Positions 1 through 9,253 of a DNA stretch of 64,000 bases are shown piece by piece. The notes beneath the pieces are model-generated. The model was not told where the DNA came from. It saw only the letters and a program-made list of their open reading frames with translations, and did no database searches. The first letter of the stretch is position 1. Every line of letters begins with the position of its first letter. The position numbers were made by a program, and so were the translations under genes. Origin of the DNA: Flavobacteriales bacterium (GTDB lineage: Bacteria; Bacteroidota; Bacteroidia; Flavobacteriales_D; Crocinitomicaceae); contig CANFRV010000011.1 of assembly GCA_947449575.1 (NCBI GenBank), forward strand, positions 1 to 64,000, in the 5' to 3' direction.

Positions 1-37
1 ATCTAAATACTATTTAAATAAAATCTGCTAATAAAAC

Positions 38-60
38 CATAGCGCGTTTGCTATGGGGGT
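38..60 (-). terminator. Hairpin with U-rich tail, possible terminator or attenuator of a short transcript
   Basis: Read on the minus strand, CCATAGC pairs with GCTATGG around a six-base loop and is followed by TTTTATT. It lies about 90 bases downstream of a minus-strand -7 box at 156-163, so it could end a short RNA or attenuate a gene to the left of the window. The stem is only 7 bp and the T-run is interrupted, so this is a moderate-to-weak call. Confidence 0.45.
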
Positions 61-155
61 GCAAAACTAATGATAATTTTTATTATAACAAGCTAATTAA
101 TATAATAAAATCAATTTAAATCAAAAATCTTAAATATACGCTCGATTGCGGGGGG

Positions 156-163
156 CAAAGATA
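156..163 (-). promoter_or_regulatory. Bacteroidota-type -7 box TATCTTTG reading leftwards
   Basis: The minus strand reads TATCTTTG, an exact match to the Bacteroidota -7 consensus TAnnTTTG. A TTG lies 19 bases upstream (183-185 on the plus strand), as expected for the -33 element. Transcription would start near 150 and run leftwards out of the window. No open reading frame is evident between it and the hairpin at 38-60. Positions 1-354 hold no gene that I can support. Confidence 0.6.
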
Positions 164-354
164 CACACACTTTTCATATAAACAACAACCTTTTCAAAAA
201 TACTTTGTGCAAAATATTTAATTATACAGTAAAGACCTTATTAAAAAGAGATTAACTATCAGTTAAAAATAAGTTAATACATTATAAGGTGTGATAATCA
301 CTTTCATGGTCACACATAGAGTTGTTGAAGAAAAGAATACCTATAACTAGACTT

Positions 355-1326
355 TTACTGCGTTCGCAAGGTTTTTAACAAATCCAATTTCGACATCATT
401 GGTGTAGCATGTTCTTTTATCCCTTGCTCAATAGAGCACGTGCTTAAATCTTCTCCAAAGACTCCAATCATGATATTAGATTCTCCTTTTATTAAAAGTT
501 CAACTGCATAGTTCCCCATTCGAGTAGCGATAATTCTATCTAGAGCGGATGGATTTCCTCCTCTTTGAATATGTCCTAAAACAGAATGTCTTAAATCAAA
601 TTCAGGTAAAAAAGGCTTCACTTTTTCTAAAATTTCTTTTGCCCCGCCTCCGTCATCACCTTCCGCAACAATAACAATCGAACTCCTTCTTCCTTTGTTT
701 TGTACTTTCAATTCTTTTACCAAATTAGGAATATCTGTTATTTCCTCTGGGATTAAAACGGATTCTGCTCCAGAAGCAATTGCTGAATTTAAAGCGATAA
801 AACCTGCATCTCTGCCCATTACTTCAATAAAAAAAACTCTATGATGACTGCTAGCAGTGTCGCGAATCTTGTCAATCGCTTCAATTACGGTATTCAATGC
901 AGTGTCATAACCAATCGTATGATCCGTGCCGAAAATATCATTATCAATTGTACCTGGAATACCGATAATAGGAATATTCATCTCTTGACCTAATAAATAC
1001 GCACCCGTAAACGAACCATCTCCTCCAATAACAATGAGTCCATCGACATTTTCTTCTTTTAAATATGAAATTGCTTTTTTTCTACCTTCCACCGTCCTAA
1101 ACTCCTCGCATCTGGCAGTCCCGATAATTGTTCCTCCTCGATGAATTATATTATCTACGTCTTGATATGTTAAAGAAACGCCTCTCTTATCAATCATTCC
1201 TTGAAATCCATCGTAAATGCCAAAAGGTGTAATTCCATGATGCAAGGCTGTTTTCACAATCGCTCTCACGCATGCATTCATTCCTGGAGAATCTCCTCCT
1301 GAAGTTATTAAAGCAATTTTATTCAT
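355..1326 (-). CDS. pfkA: ATP-dependent 6-phosphofructokinase
   Basis: The 323-residue product is the glycolytic enzyme that phosphorylates fructose 6-phosphate to fructose 1,6-bisphosphate in the cytoplasm. The bacterial PfkA signatures are present: the N-terminal ATP-binding loop GGDSPGMNA (about residues 10-18), GGDGSFTG near residue 101, the catalytic PGTIDND near residue 124, and MGRDAGFIAL near residue 169. Length matches the homotetrameric allosteric family (about 320 residues). The gene is transcribed alone and diverges from the sigma-factor gene at 1436. No terminator hairpin is obvious directly after its stop. Confidence 0.97.
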   Translation of the reverse strand: MNKIALITSGGDSPGMNACVRAIVKTALHHGITPFGIYDGFQGMIDKRGVSLTYQDVDNIIHRGGTIIGTARCEEFRTVEGRKKAISYLKEENVDGLIVIGGDGSFTGAYLLGQEMNIPIIGIPGTIDNDIFGTDHTIGYDTALNTVIEAIDKIRDTASSHHRVFFIEVMGRDAGFIALNSAIASGAESVLIPEEITDIPNLVKELKVQNKGRRSSIVIVAEGDDGGGAKEILEKVKPFLPEFDLRHSVLGHIQRGGNPSALDRIIATRMGNYAVELLIKGESNIMIGVFGEDLSTCSIEQGIKEHATPMMSKLDLLKTLRTQ

Positions 1327-1435
1327 CGACTAGATTAATTGAATATGTTATTTAAACTAAAGTTAAAGAAATATTTTGATAATAAACCGAATTATTTTTA
1401 TGGAATCTGTAGTTTAGTATCATCCAACAAATGTA

Positions 1436-2011
1436 ATGTTCGGGAATAAACAAAAAAAATATAAGCTAAAGACTGATGAAGAATTGGTAACTCTCTATAA
1501 ATTAGAGCGGTCTTCGACTTGTATAGCTGTGATCTATGAACGTTATGGACATTTAGTAATGGGTACTTGCATGAAATATTTAAAAAATGAAGTGGAATCG
1601 CAAGACATTACAATGCAAATTTTCGAAGAGCTACATTCAAAACTTCTAAAACATGAAATAAACTACTTCAAATCCTGGTTGTACATGGTCACCAAAAATG
1701 AATGTTTTATGTTTTTACGGAAATCGAAAAGTCAAAATACAACAGATTTCTCAGCAAGTTATGATGTAGAACAAACGATTGAAGACGTTCAGGCAAAGGA
1801 AAAGTCTCTTGAACTTCTAGAAAATGCAATCGAAGATTTAAAACCAGAGCAAAAAAGATGTGTTAAACTATTTTATTTAGAAGAAAAATCATACCAACAA
1901 ATTAGTGCTGAATTGAATTTATCTCTGATGAAAGTAAAAAGTGCTATTCAAAACGGTAAACGAAATATCAAACTACAATTAGAAAAACAAGATGAATTCA
2001 AAAAAGATTGA
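1436..2011 (+). CDS. RNA polymerase sigma-70 family (ECF-type) sigma factor
   Basis: This 191-residue protein has the two-domain layout of ECF sigma factors. An N-terminal sigma region 2 (about residues 25-95, with YERYGHLV and FKSWLYMVTKNE) would bind the core polymerase and the -10 region. A C-terminal region 4 helix-turn-helix (about residues 130-180, with SYQQISAELNLSLMKVKSAI) would bind the -35 region. The last 20 bases overlap the start of the next gene, a TPR protein with one membrane helix, so the two are translationally coupled. That arrangement suggests the downstream protein is its partner, but it shows no recognisable anti-sigma domain. The regulon cannot be inferred. Confidence 0.9.
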   Translation: MFGNKQKKYKLKTDEELVTLYKLERSSTCIAVIYERYGHLVMGTCMKYLKNEVESQDITMQIFEELHSKLLKHEINYFKSWLYMVTKNECFMFLRKSKSQNTTDFSASYDVEQTIEDVQAKEKSLELLENAIEDLKPEQKRCVKLFYLEEKSYQQISAELNLSLMKVKSAIQNGKRNIKLQLEKQDEFKKD

Positions 2012-3080
2012 TTCAATTTTTACTGATACTGGAACTCTTTCTCGCAAGGATATCGATACCTATAGAGAAACTTCCGATGAAAAAGTAAAACAGGTGATTG
2101 AAAAAAAATCACTTGCTTCGGATTTTGACGCTGATGCTTTAGACGGTTGGGCTTCATCTAGCACTGGAATATCCAGCATGGAGCAACTTGACGCAAAATT
2201 TAAAGGAAATTCTATTTCTCTTAGAAAGAAAATTATTGGGAGTTTTGCTCTACTTCTACTTGTTGTTTTAACCATTTCCATTTTCAATCACAAAACAACT
2301 ACTACTGCAACTGCAAAAAACGCTGCCAAACAAAAAAATAAAATTTTTACGTACGAGAAAACAGATATTATTCTGCCCTCTGAAATTGTGACCATGAACG
2401 AATTACCTCTTAAAGAACAAATTCAAATAAAAACCATTCAAAAAGATTTTAAAATTCAGAAGGATGAGATGGAGGATGTAAAGCAAGACAAAAAAGAAAT
2501 CCAAATTGAAAAATTAACGATTGAAAAAATTGATGAATCTAACATAGAAAGTGAAATAGTTAGAAATCAATCTCTTGGAAAAGAAGTTTATCTCGTTGAC
2601 ATGAAACTAATCGATTATAGAAATTATCGTTCGCGTCCTGCAATAAAAACGAAAACAATCTCCTTAGAAGGAATACCAGCTTCGCAAGAGGGGCGGAATT
2701 CTGCGGAAGAAGATGTTTCAAGCTGGAAGATTGTTGAAATTCCTTACATGGAATACCTCGAAAAAACGATGATCTCATTTTCAAAAGGCAATAATAAGAA
2801 AGCTCTTTCAAGGTTTGAAATAATTTTAGAATCATATCCAACAGACCTTAATGCGAACTTTTATGGCGGACTTTGTTATTTCAATTTAGGAGAATTTGAT
2901 AAAGCGATCAAAAGATTAGAAATTTGTTTTACTTCGGAATTTAATAACTTTAATGAAGAGGTAGAATGGTATCTCGCAAAAAGCTATGCGGCCAATGGTC
3001 AAAATGAAAGAGCAAGTGCCTTATTCAAAAAAATAAGTAAAGCAGGTGGTTATTATGCAAAACAAGCTGAAAAATATTAA
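1992..3080 (+). CDS. Single-pass membrane protein with C-terminal TPR repeats, coupled to the sigma factor
   Basis: This 362-residue protein has a charged cytoplasmic N-terminus (about residues 1-82), one transmembrane helix (about 84-102, KKIIGSFALLLLVVLTISIF), a long Lys/Glu-rich charged linker (about 150-190) and tetratricopeptide-like helices near the C-terminus (about 255-362, with NANFYGGLCYFNLGEFDKAI). Its ATG at 1992 lies inside the end of the sigma-factor gene. Position and topology resemble membrane partners of ECF sigma factors in Bacteroidota. I see no zinc-binding anti-sigma motif, so a direct anti-sigma role is inferred from context only. The TPR part probably mediates protein-protein contacts outside the cytoplasm. 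Confidence 0.75.
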   Translation: MNSKKIDSIFTDTGTLSRKDIDTYRETSDEKVKQVIEKKSLASDFDADALDGWASSSTGISSMEQLDAKFKGNSISLRKKIIGSFALLLLVVLTISIFNHKTTTTATAKNAAKQKNKIFTYEKTDIILPSEIVTMNELPLKEQIQIKTIQKDFKIQKDEMEDVKQDKKEIQIEKLTIEKIDESNIESEIVRNQSLGKEVYLVDMKLIDYRNYRSRPAIKTKTISLEGIPASQEGRNSAEEDVSSWKIVEIPYMEYLEKTMISFSKGNNKKALSRFEIILESYPTDLNANFYGGLCYFNLGEFDKAIKRLEICFTSEFNNFNEEVEWYLAKSYAANGQNERASALFKKISKAGGYYAKQAEKY

Positions 3081-3340
3081 TCTGATTTTTATCACTAACC
3101 TCAGATTCTGTGTTAATAATCTCCCTTCGATTAATCATAAAAAAACGATGCGTTTCGGATTCACGAAGGGATGCTGAAAACTTTTAAAATTGACCTTCAT
3201 TCCAGCAGGTAAGATGTGTAATTTCGCAAGGCAACTGCTAATACAGCACAAATAACATTATGCATGAGCGAAAAACGTCAAATAAAACGATGAATTTCAG
3301 CATGACTAGTGCTTATTACAATTAAAAAACAATAATATAT
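3081..3340. other. Intergenic region with nested inverted repeats, no gene
   Basis: These 260 bases contain TCCCTTCG near 3122 matched by CGAAGGGA near 3164, and ATGCTGAAA near 3171 matched by TTTCAGCAT near 3297. These could form nested stems. I found no open reading frame, RNA family or T-run that would define a terminator. It could be a structured 5' leader of ddl or a degenerate small element. Confidence 0.35.
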
Positions 3341-4306
3341 ATGAAAACGATTGGTATTTTTTGCGGTGGATTTTCTTCAGAGTTTGAAATATCTATCAAA
3401 AGTGCTACAACAATATTGAATAATTTCCCGACTGGCTATGAAGGATTTTTAATTATCGTTGAAAAAGACAACTGGAAAGCAAGATATGAGGGTTACGAGT
3501 ATCCAATCGATTTAAATACATTAGATTTCAAGACGGAAACCAAAACAGTTACGATCGATATCGGCCTTGTATATGTTCATGGAAATCCAGGTGAAAATGG
3601 TAAACTACAAGCTTTTCTGGAAATGAAAGGCATTCCTTGCGTTAATTCGGGTGCTTTGGCTTCTGAATTATCGTTTGACAAATGGTATTGTAATCAATTT
3701 CTAAGAGGTTTTAATATTCCGGTTGCAAAATCACTCTTCTTGTCTTCAGATAAAGATTTTTCTATTGATTATATCATCGATGAACTTGGATTACCTCTTT
3801 TTGTAAAACCTTCGGATTCTGGCTCTAGTTATGGGATTTCTAAAGTGAAAACGAAAGAGGAATTGACTCCAGCCATTGAATTTGCTTTCAAAGAAGGGAA
3901 CACTATTTTAATTGAGTCTTTTTTAGATGGAACTGAAGTTACCTGCGGTGTTTATCGGAAAAAGTCGGGCGTATATGCGCTTCCATTAACTGAAATAGCT
4001 TCTGAAAATGAATTCTTTGACTATGAGGCAAAATACCTGGGAAAATCGCAAGAAATAACTCCGGCACGCGTTTCTGATGATATAAAAGTACAAGTTCAAA
4101 CAATTGCTAAACGAATTTATCAACTTTTACAATTGAAATCTATTTCGCGCATTGACTTTATGATTGTCAACAATATACCGCATGTCATTGAAGTAAACAC
4201 GACTCCTGGTTTTTCACCAGCAAGTATTGTACCTCAGATGATTGCTTGTGATGGAAATACGATCAATGGATTTTGGACCGAAATATTCGAAGTTGAAATA
4301 AAGTAG
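3341..4306 (+). CDS. ddl: D-alanine--D-alanine ligase
   Basis: The 321-residue ATP-grasp enzyme joins two D-alanines for the peptidoglycan stem peptide. Visible family landmarks are HGNPGENG near residue 78, the ATP-binding VKPSDSGSSYGISK near residue 156, FDYEAKY in the omega-loop (its tyrosine favours D-Ala over D-lactate as second substrate), and the metal-binding RIDF and EVNTTPGFSP motifs near the C-terminus. Length is usual for the family, at the short end. It stands alone between two minus-strand neighbours and a 260-base leader. Confidence 0.96.
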   Translation: MKTIGIFCGGFSSEFEISIKSATTILNNFPTGYEGFLIIVEKDNWKARYEGYEYPIDLNTLDFKTETKTVTIDIGLVYVHGNPGENGKLQAFLEMKGIPCVNSGALASELSFDKWYCNQFLRGFNIPVAKSLFLSSDKDFSIDYIIDELGLPLFVKPSDSGSSYGISKVKTKEELTPAIEFAFKEGNTILIESFLDGTEVTCGVYRKKSGVYALPLTEIASENEFFDYEAKYLGKSQEITPARVSDDIKVQVQTIAKRIYQLLQLKSISRIDFMIVNNIPHVIEVNTTPGFSPASIVPQMIACDGNTINGFWTEIFEVEIK

Positions 4307-4327
4307 ATTCTTTTAAAGAAGAAATTT

Positions 4328-4864
4328 CTAAGAATTGAATTGTGTTTTTAAAATAGAAAGTTGAGTTTTTATTTTTTCTAATTCTTCCTCGTTGTGAATA
4401 ACTGAATCTTTTAAATTATCATTGAAACTTGGAAAAGCGTATGCCCCAACAACATCAGCGCCAAATCTAGGCAAGGTGTTTTCTAAAATTTTCAATGCTG
4501 AAATTCCAGCTCGTGGTCCAGGCGAAGTGCTCATTACTAAGGTTGGCTTATTTCCAAAAATAGATCTATCGATTCTAGATAACCAATCTATAATATTCAA
4601 AAAAAATGCGGGAGGCATGCTATTATGTTCAGGAGTTGAAATAATGTACCCATCGTAGGTACTAATTAAATCCCTCAATTCGATCATTTTTGAAGGTAAA
4701 CCTTCTTCAGCTTCCACATCTACGCCAAACATATGTACACTGTAATCCCTTAAATTAATCACATCAACATGCGCAAAATCAATCAAATTAGACGTCGACA
4801 CAATTAATTGTTGATTAATTGACTGAGAGGAATTACTACCAGCAAAGGCTAATATTTTTTTCAT
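4328..4864 (-). CDS. NADPH-dependent FMN reductase-like flavoprotein
   Basis: The protein (178 residues from the chosen start) has the flavodoxin-like fold of the NADPH-dependent FMN reductase family. The phosphate-binding FAGSNSSQS follows the first beta strand, and TPEHNSMPP (about residue 80) is typical of the flavin isoalloxazine site. I chose ATG at 4864 because it begins MKKILAFAGS. A longer reading from 4912 would start with GTG inside a 12-bp terminator stem. The physiological substrate (quinone, azo compound, metal or FMN) cannot be told from sequence. Confidence 0.9.
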   Translation of the reverse strand: MKKILAFAGSNSSQSINQQLIVSTSNLIDFAHVDVINLRDYSVHMFGVDVEAEEGLPSKMIELRDLISTYDGYIISTPEHNSMPPAFFLNIIDWLSRIDRSIFGNKPTLVMSTSPGPRAGISALKILENTLPRFGADVVGAYAFPSFNDNLKDSVIHNEEELEKIKTQLSILKTQFNS

Positions 4865-4895
4865 TTTATATTTTTCAATGTGTTCAAACAAAATA

Positions 4896-4932
4896 GTTTT
4901 AAGTTGAATCACTGTATAAAGTGATTCAACTT
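4896..4932 (-). terminator. Rho-independent terminator of kbl
   Basis: A perfect 12-bp stem (AAGTTGAATCAC at 4901-4912 with GTGATTCAACTT at 4921-4932) has an 8-base loop. It lies 19 bases downstream of the kbl stop on the minus strand and is followed by an interrupted T-rich stretch. It also separates kbl from the FMN reductase gene. Confidence 0.75.
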
Positions 4933-4951
4933 AAAAGACTATGTTCTTTTA

Positions 4952-6139
4952 TTAAATTACGCTTAATTCTTTTCCAACCTTAATAAATGCAGCGATTGCT
5001 TTATCTAAATCTGCTTTTGTATGTGCTGCAGAAATTTGAGTTCTAATACGAGCAGCTCCTTTTGCCACCACTGGATAAAAGAAACCAACGGCATACACTC
5101 CCTCTACTAAAAGTAATTCAGCAAATTTTTGGGACAACGCTGCGTCATATAACATGATTGGGACAATTGGCGAATTACCTGGTTTTATATCAAAACCAGC
5201 TTCAATGATTGATTTTTTGAAGTACGTAGTATTTTCCTCCAAACGATCCCTCAATTCAGTTGTTGAACTTAAAATATCAAACACTTTATTCGATGCCCCA
5301 ACAATTGCAGGTGCTAATGAATTGGAAAATAAATAAGGACGAGAACGCTGACGTAAGATGTCAATAATCTCTTTTTTACCAGTTGTATATCCTCCCATTG
5401 CACCGCCAAGTGCTTTTCCTAACGTACCTGTAATAATATCTACACGATCCAAAACTCCGCAATATTCAGGAACTCCTCTCCCTGTTTTACCGATGAATCC
5501 AGCTGAGTGACATTCATCAGTCATAACTAATGCATCATATTTATCTGCTAAATCACAAATTTTATCCATCAAGGCAATGTCTCCATCCATTGAAAAAACA
5601 CCATCTGTAACAATTATTCTAAAGCGATTTTTTTGAGCGTCAATCAATTGACTTTCAAGATCAGCCATGTCAGAATGCTTGTATCTGTATCTCTGAGCTT
5701 TACATAATCGAACACCATCAATTATAGAAGCGTGATTTAATTCATCAGAAATAATAGCATCCTCTTCTCCAAACAAAGGCTCAAAAACACCACCATTTGC
5801 ATCAAATGCAGCTGCGTATAAAATGGTATCTTCAGTTCCATAAAATTTAGCGATTTTAGCTTCTAATTCTTTATGAATATCTTGTGTGCCACAAATAAAT
5901 CGAACGGATGACATACCATATCCATGTGAATCCAATGTATCTTTAGCCGCTTGAATAACCTCAGGGTGAGATGAAAGTCCAAGGTAATTATTTGCACACA
6001 TTATGACCACATTATCACCAGATTGAACGGTTACATTTGCTCCTTGGGGTGAAGTAATAATTCTTTCTCTTTTATAAATTCCTCCATCTTCAATTGCTTG
6101 TAACTCGTTTTGAAGATGTGCTTGTAATTTTCCGTACAT
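4952..6139 (-). CDS. kbl: Glycine C-acetyltransferase (2-amino-3-ketobutyrate CoA ligase)
   Basis: The 395-residue PLP enzyme belongs to the alpha-oxoamine synthase family and splits 2-amino-3-ketobutyrate with CoA into glycine and acetyl-CoA, the second step of threonine degradation. Family marks are [12 protein letters not shown] near residue 50, [16 protein letters not shown] near residue 207 (the PLP aspartate and the following histidine), and GTLGKALGG (about 238-246), whose lysine forms the Schiff base. The closest look is KBL rather than serine palmitoyltransferase, given the N-terminus and PIMLYD segment. No threonine dehydrogenase gene is adjacent. A TATCTTTG box lies about 16 bases upstream of the ATG. 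Confidence 0.92.
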   Translation of the reverse strand: MYGKLQAHLQNELQAIEDGGIYKRERIITSPQGANVTVQSGDNVVIMCANNYLGLSSHPEVIQAAKDTLDSHGYGMSSVRFICGTQDIHKELEAKIAKFYGTEDTILYAAAFDANGGVFEPLFGEEDAIISDELNHASIIDGVRLCKAQRYRYKHSDMADLESQLIDAQKNRFRIIVTDGVFSMDGDIALMDKICDLADKYDALVMTDECHSAGFIGKTGRGVPEYCGVLDRVDIITGTLGKALGGAMGGYTTGKKEIIDILRQRSRPYLFSNSLAPAIVGASNKVFDILSSTTELRDRLEENTTYFKKSIIEAGFDIKPGNSPIVPIMLYDAALSQKFAELLLVEGVYAVGFFYPVVAKGAARIRTQISAAHTKADLDKAIAAFIKVGKELSVI

Positions 6140-6154
6140 GTTTTATTTTTTTTA

Positions 6155-6162
6155 CAAAGATA
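6155..6162 (-). promoter_or_regulatory. -7 promoter box of kbl
   Basis: The minus strand reads TATCTTTG (TAnnTTTG consensus). A start site near 6149 would leave a leader of about 10 bases before the kbl ATG at 6139. No clear -33 TTTG is seen at the usual spacing. Confidence 0.6.
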
Positions 6163-6192
6163 ATTCTGAATCGCAATTAATAGTGATTTTCC

Positions 6193-8736
6193 TTAAAAAT
6201 TCCATTTCATGTTTCGAATATCGAGAACGGCAAAGGATACTTTCCACGTAGTTGTTGGATTGATATTATTACCATCCGATAGAACACCATATATACCGAC
6301 ACGTAATTTTCGTTTTGAAAATTTAAAATTTCTTTCAATTCCAGAAAAAATTTCGAAATGCTGCCAATTAAACTCTTTCACATAAAGTCCGCCACAACCA
6401 AGCACTAAACCGATCCCCGTTTTTTTCATAAATGGAATTTTATTAATAATAGCTCCGTTATCGTGATGAATAAAATGTCCTTCGACAAAAAATTGTTTAG
6501 ATGGCAAAGAAACATTTAATCCCTGAAACGAATACAGAGGGTTTGAAAACCAAATGGGATCACTTCTTCTGTTGTACTTGAAATCCGCATCTTTTAATGC
6601 CTTTGAACTTAAAAACTCTCCTGTTTTGATATGGTAATTAGACGTCCCTAAAGTTCCTATTTTGAAGGTTTGCATAATCCCAATTAAACCATATTCATGA
6701 TTAATATCGCTTCCAAATAATGTAGGAATTCCTCTTTCATACATCACATAAAAAGTAGGCCACCTTGAACCTAGCAAAACTTTTCTATTGGGTTCACGCA
6801 TGTACTTTTGATACGGCACATAACTCAATGTTAAACTTCCCAAAAGCGCTTGATAATTTTGGAAAGTTGTAGGCTCATTGTTTGAAATTGCCTTATCCAA
6901 AGAAGTTATAAATTTATATTTTTCAATATTACGTCTTTCGGCAAAATTAAATTCAGGATTGATATAAAAACCATTAAACAACTCATTATTTGTACTTATG
7001 GTGAGTTGAGTTGATTCATAAAAATTGCTCCTTTTATAAATTTGTGAAATAGCATCGTAACTTCTAATGGCAGCAAAGTCTTGAACAAAACTAAAAGAAA
7101 CTGAGCCGAAATGAAAAGGATCGTAAAGATATCGCCAATGCGTTCGGCCTTTAATGTCTTTATTTAAAAATCCAACTGACATTTCTGTGTAACTATCTAA
7201 GGTCCTTTGATCATCCCATTTTTTAAAAAAATTAAAAGAGGGCGCAATTCTTGGTCCTGCGATATAAATTGGTCGCGCTAAAGATGCAAAAGAACCAATT
7301 GTCCATTGTGTTTTTTTTGCTCGATTTCTATGATCAATACCAAACCATAAAATTTTAAAGGGCGTTATTTTATTAAAAATCTTATCGATTGAATCAAGAT
7401 ATTCAGCCCTATTTTGAAAATCTCGGATACTATCTTTGGCGATAATATATCTCTGTTCCTCTTTTGTTAAGGCCACACCTCGTGTTTTATTCCAAAAAGC
7501 CGTATCTTTTTCATAGGCTTCAGCTTCTGTGACCGACAACTCTCGATTGAAAAATTTTTCAGGGAAATTAGGCTTAAAATTATAAGATGAAAAGTTTGCC
7601 ACTGTAGAACAAATAGATGTTTGCTCCTTGTATTTTACGCCATATGTTAAAATTTGCTTGTTTAATACACACAATGAATCACCTTGATTTGCATACTCTT
7701 GTTGTATTTTAAAATAATCATAGACCAATAAATTACCTTTTGACATCGTTAATTCTAACTTTTGAACCAACCAAATGGAATCAATTACCCAAATAAACCC
7801 TTCCAACGTAGAGGTGGAACTGTTTCGGGGAATAATTTTTATTTTATGAATTTTTTGACCATTCTCTTCATACTGCTCAACCAATTTATAGCGATAAGAT
7901 AAAATTCCAGGTCCAGAAATGGGCGAACTGACAGGAGTTTGATGCAAATCATTTAAATGTAATAAATTTTGAAAGAAATTGAAATTTGATTTAACCGTCG
8001 TGGTATAATATAAATTTTGAGTGACACCTCTAACTTCATAAGCATTTCTGACCTCCTTGACTTTATTTTGAGAGGCATAATTTCTCGTAAATTGAACTTC
8101 TATTAAGTTCATATTATTTGCTAAGTCAGTTTGAATTTTTCTATCTTCCGCAAATGGATCTTCAATTTTCTCAATCGTACTTAACGTGTCTGATTTGTCT
8201 TTTGACGCTTTTTTATCTGCTATTTTATCCGCTTTTTTTTGCTCCTTTTGAATTTCCTTCTGAGTTTTAGCTTTATACTCAATTTTTTCTGTTGCCTTTA
8301 TGTATCCTTCGCACGTATGCGGATAATTCCATAAATTAATCGTATCTCTTCTTTCAATAACTTTCAGCATTATATCTCGACCAGGATTACTTTTTTTTGC
8401 AGTAAACTCCACTTCCTCTAATTCATTTACTTTGCTTGGAAAAAGTTGAATATTTCGAGTCAAATCATTATCACCAATAGAAATATAGGTTTCGCGATCT
8501 TCATAACCAGGTGAGCTGATGACCAAAAAATACTCCCCTGTAAATAAACGCATTTCATAGTAGCCATTTACATCCGTTACCGTTCTTAAATCAGCACTGT
8601 TTTTTACATACACCTGTGAAAACGGAATGGGAATATTTCTTTCATCTAAAACGGTTCCACTCAATAAATTTTGACCAAAAAAATTCAATGAAATAAACAA
8701 AAAAAATAAAAAGAAGACATAATTCCCTTTTGTCAT
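6193..8736 (-). CDS. DUF5686 family outer-membrane protein with N-terminal CarboxypepD_reg-like domain
   Basis: This 847-residue protein starts with a signal peptide (MTKGNYVFFLFFLFISLNFF...). A carboxypeptidase regulatory-like beta-sandwich follows (about residues 24-110, with GTVLDERNIPIPFSQVYVKN and TDVNGYYEM). The rest is a long DUF5686-type region ending in alternating aromatic/polar strands and a terminal aromatic residue, consistent with an outer-membrane beta-barrel. A Lys-rich insert sits near residues 155-185. Members are common in Bacteroidota and their role is not established. A paralogue with the same layout lies at 61171-63630. Confidence 0.85.
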   Translation of the reverse strand: MTKGNYVFFLFFLFISLNFFGQNLLSGTVLDERNIPIPFSQVYVKNSADLRTVTDVNGYYEMRLFTGEYFLVISSPGYEDRETYISIGDNDLTRNIQLFPSKVNELEEVEFTAKKSNPGRDIMLKVIERRDTINLWNYPHTCEGYIKATEKIEYKAKTQKEIQKEQKKADKIADKKASKDKSDTLSTIEKIEDPFAEDRKIQTDLANNMNLIEVQFTRNYASQNKVKEVRNAYEVRGVTQNLYYTTTVKSNFNFFQNLLHLNDLHQTPVSSPISGPGILSYRYKLVEQYEENGQKIHKIKIIPRNSSTSTLEGFIWVIDSIWLVQKLELTMSKGNLLVYDYFKIQQEYANQGDSLCVLNKQILTYGVKYKEQTSICSTVANFSSYNFKPNFPEKFFNRELSVTEAEAYEKDTAFWNKTRGVALTKEEQRYIIAKDSIRDFQNRAEYLDSIDKIFNKITPFKILWFGIDHRNRAKKTQWTIGSFASLARPIYIAGPRIAPSFNFFKKWDDQRTLDSYTEMSVGFLNKDIKGRTHWRYLYDPFHFGSVSFSFVQDFAAIRSYDAISQIYKRSNFYESTQLTISTNNELFNGFYINPEFNFAERRNIEKYKFITSLDKAISNNEPTTFQNYQALLGSLTLSYVPYQKYMREPNRKVLLGSRWPTFYVMYERGIPTLFGSDINHEYGLIGIMQTFKIGTLGTSNYHIKTGEFLSSKALKDADFKYNRRSDPIWFSNPLYSFQGLNVSLPSKQFFVEGHFIHHDNGAIINKIPFMKKTGIGLVLGCGGLYVKEFNWQHFEIFSGIERNFKFSKRKLRVGIYGVLSDGNNINPTTTWKVSFAVLDIRNMKWNF

Positions 8737-8949
8737 ATACTAGCAGAAAAAAAACTTAAACGTAAATATTCCATTTTTAATGTTTAGAGATGTTCTTCAA
8801 TAGGAAAAATTATCACTTTCAATTAGCAAATGTAGTAATCTATAATTTCTTGGAAAGGGAAAAAATGTTAAAAAGAAGAAACAAATGAAGAGATGAATTA
8901 TTTTGAAGATAAAAGGCAAATACAACATTTGCAGATGCACTATTTTCTA

Positions 8950-9177
8950 TTAAATCTCCTCTTTTTTATTTTGATCTTCCAAATAAACTAAATGCTTAGC
9001 CATTCTTTTCATCATCCAGCGGCGTACCAAATACATAAGAATTGTAAATCCTGCCAGGATATAATAAGCACCCCATTTATTAAATCCTTCTGTAATAACA
9101 AAATAGGTAATCACAAGTGGAAGAATAATTGATACTACTAACCAAAAATTGAGCATTAATTTATTATACGTATTCAT
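8950..9177 (-). CDS. Small two-helix membrane protein, unknown function
   Basis: A 75-residue protein with two predicted transmembrane helices (about residues 8-28 and 34-50) and a basic, then acidic, cytoplasmic tail (RRWMMKRMAKH... and ending KKEEI). I do not recognise a named family. It follows lptC in the same direction after a 76-base gap, so it may be in the lptC transcript. The start ATG is the only good one and the codon use fits its neighbours. It is small but convincing as a gene because of the clear membrane topology. Confidence 0.7.
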   Translation of the reverse strand: MNTYNKLMLNFWLVVSIILPLVITYFVITEGFNKWGAYYILAGFTILMYLVRRWMMKRMAKHLVYLEDQNKKEEI

Positions 9178-9253
9178 TTTCTTTTTTTTGTAAAATTAAC
9201 TAATAACATGAGTTCAACTACTATTTTATAACCAGATTTTTATACCACTTGCG

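Noticed and set aside
2060-2287. Minus-strand reading frame of 75 codons inside the TPR gene
   Set aside because: It is an antisense shadow of a well-supported gene, with no promoter, family similarity or context.
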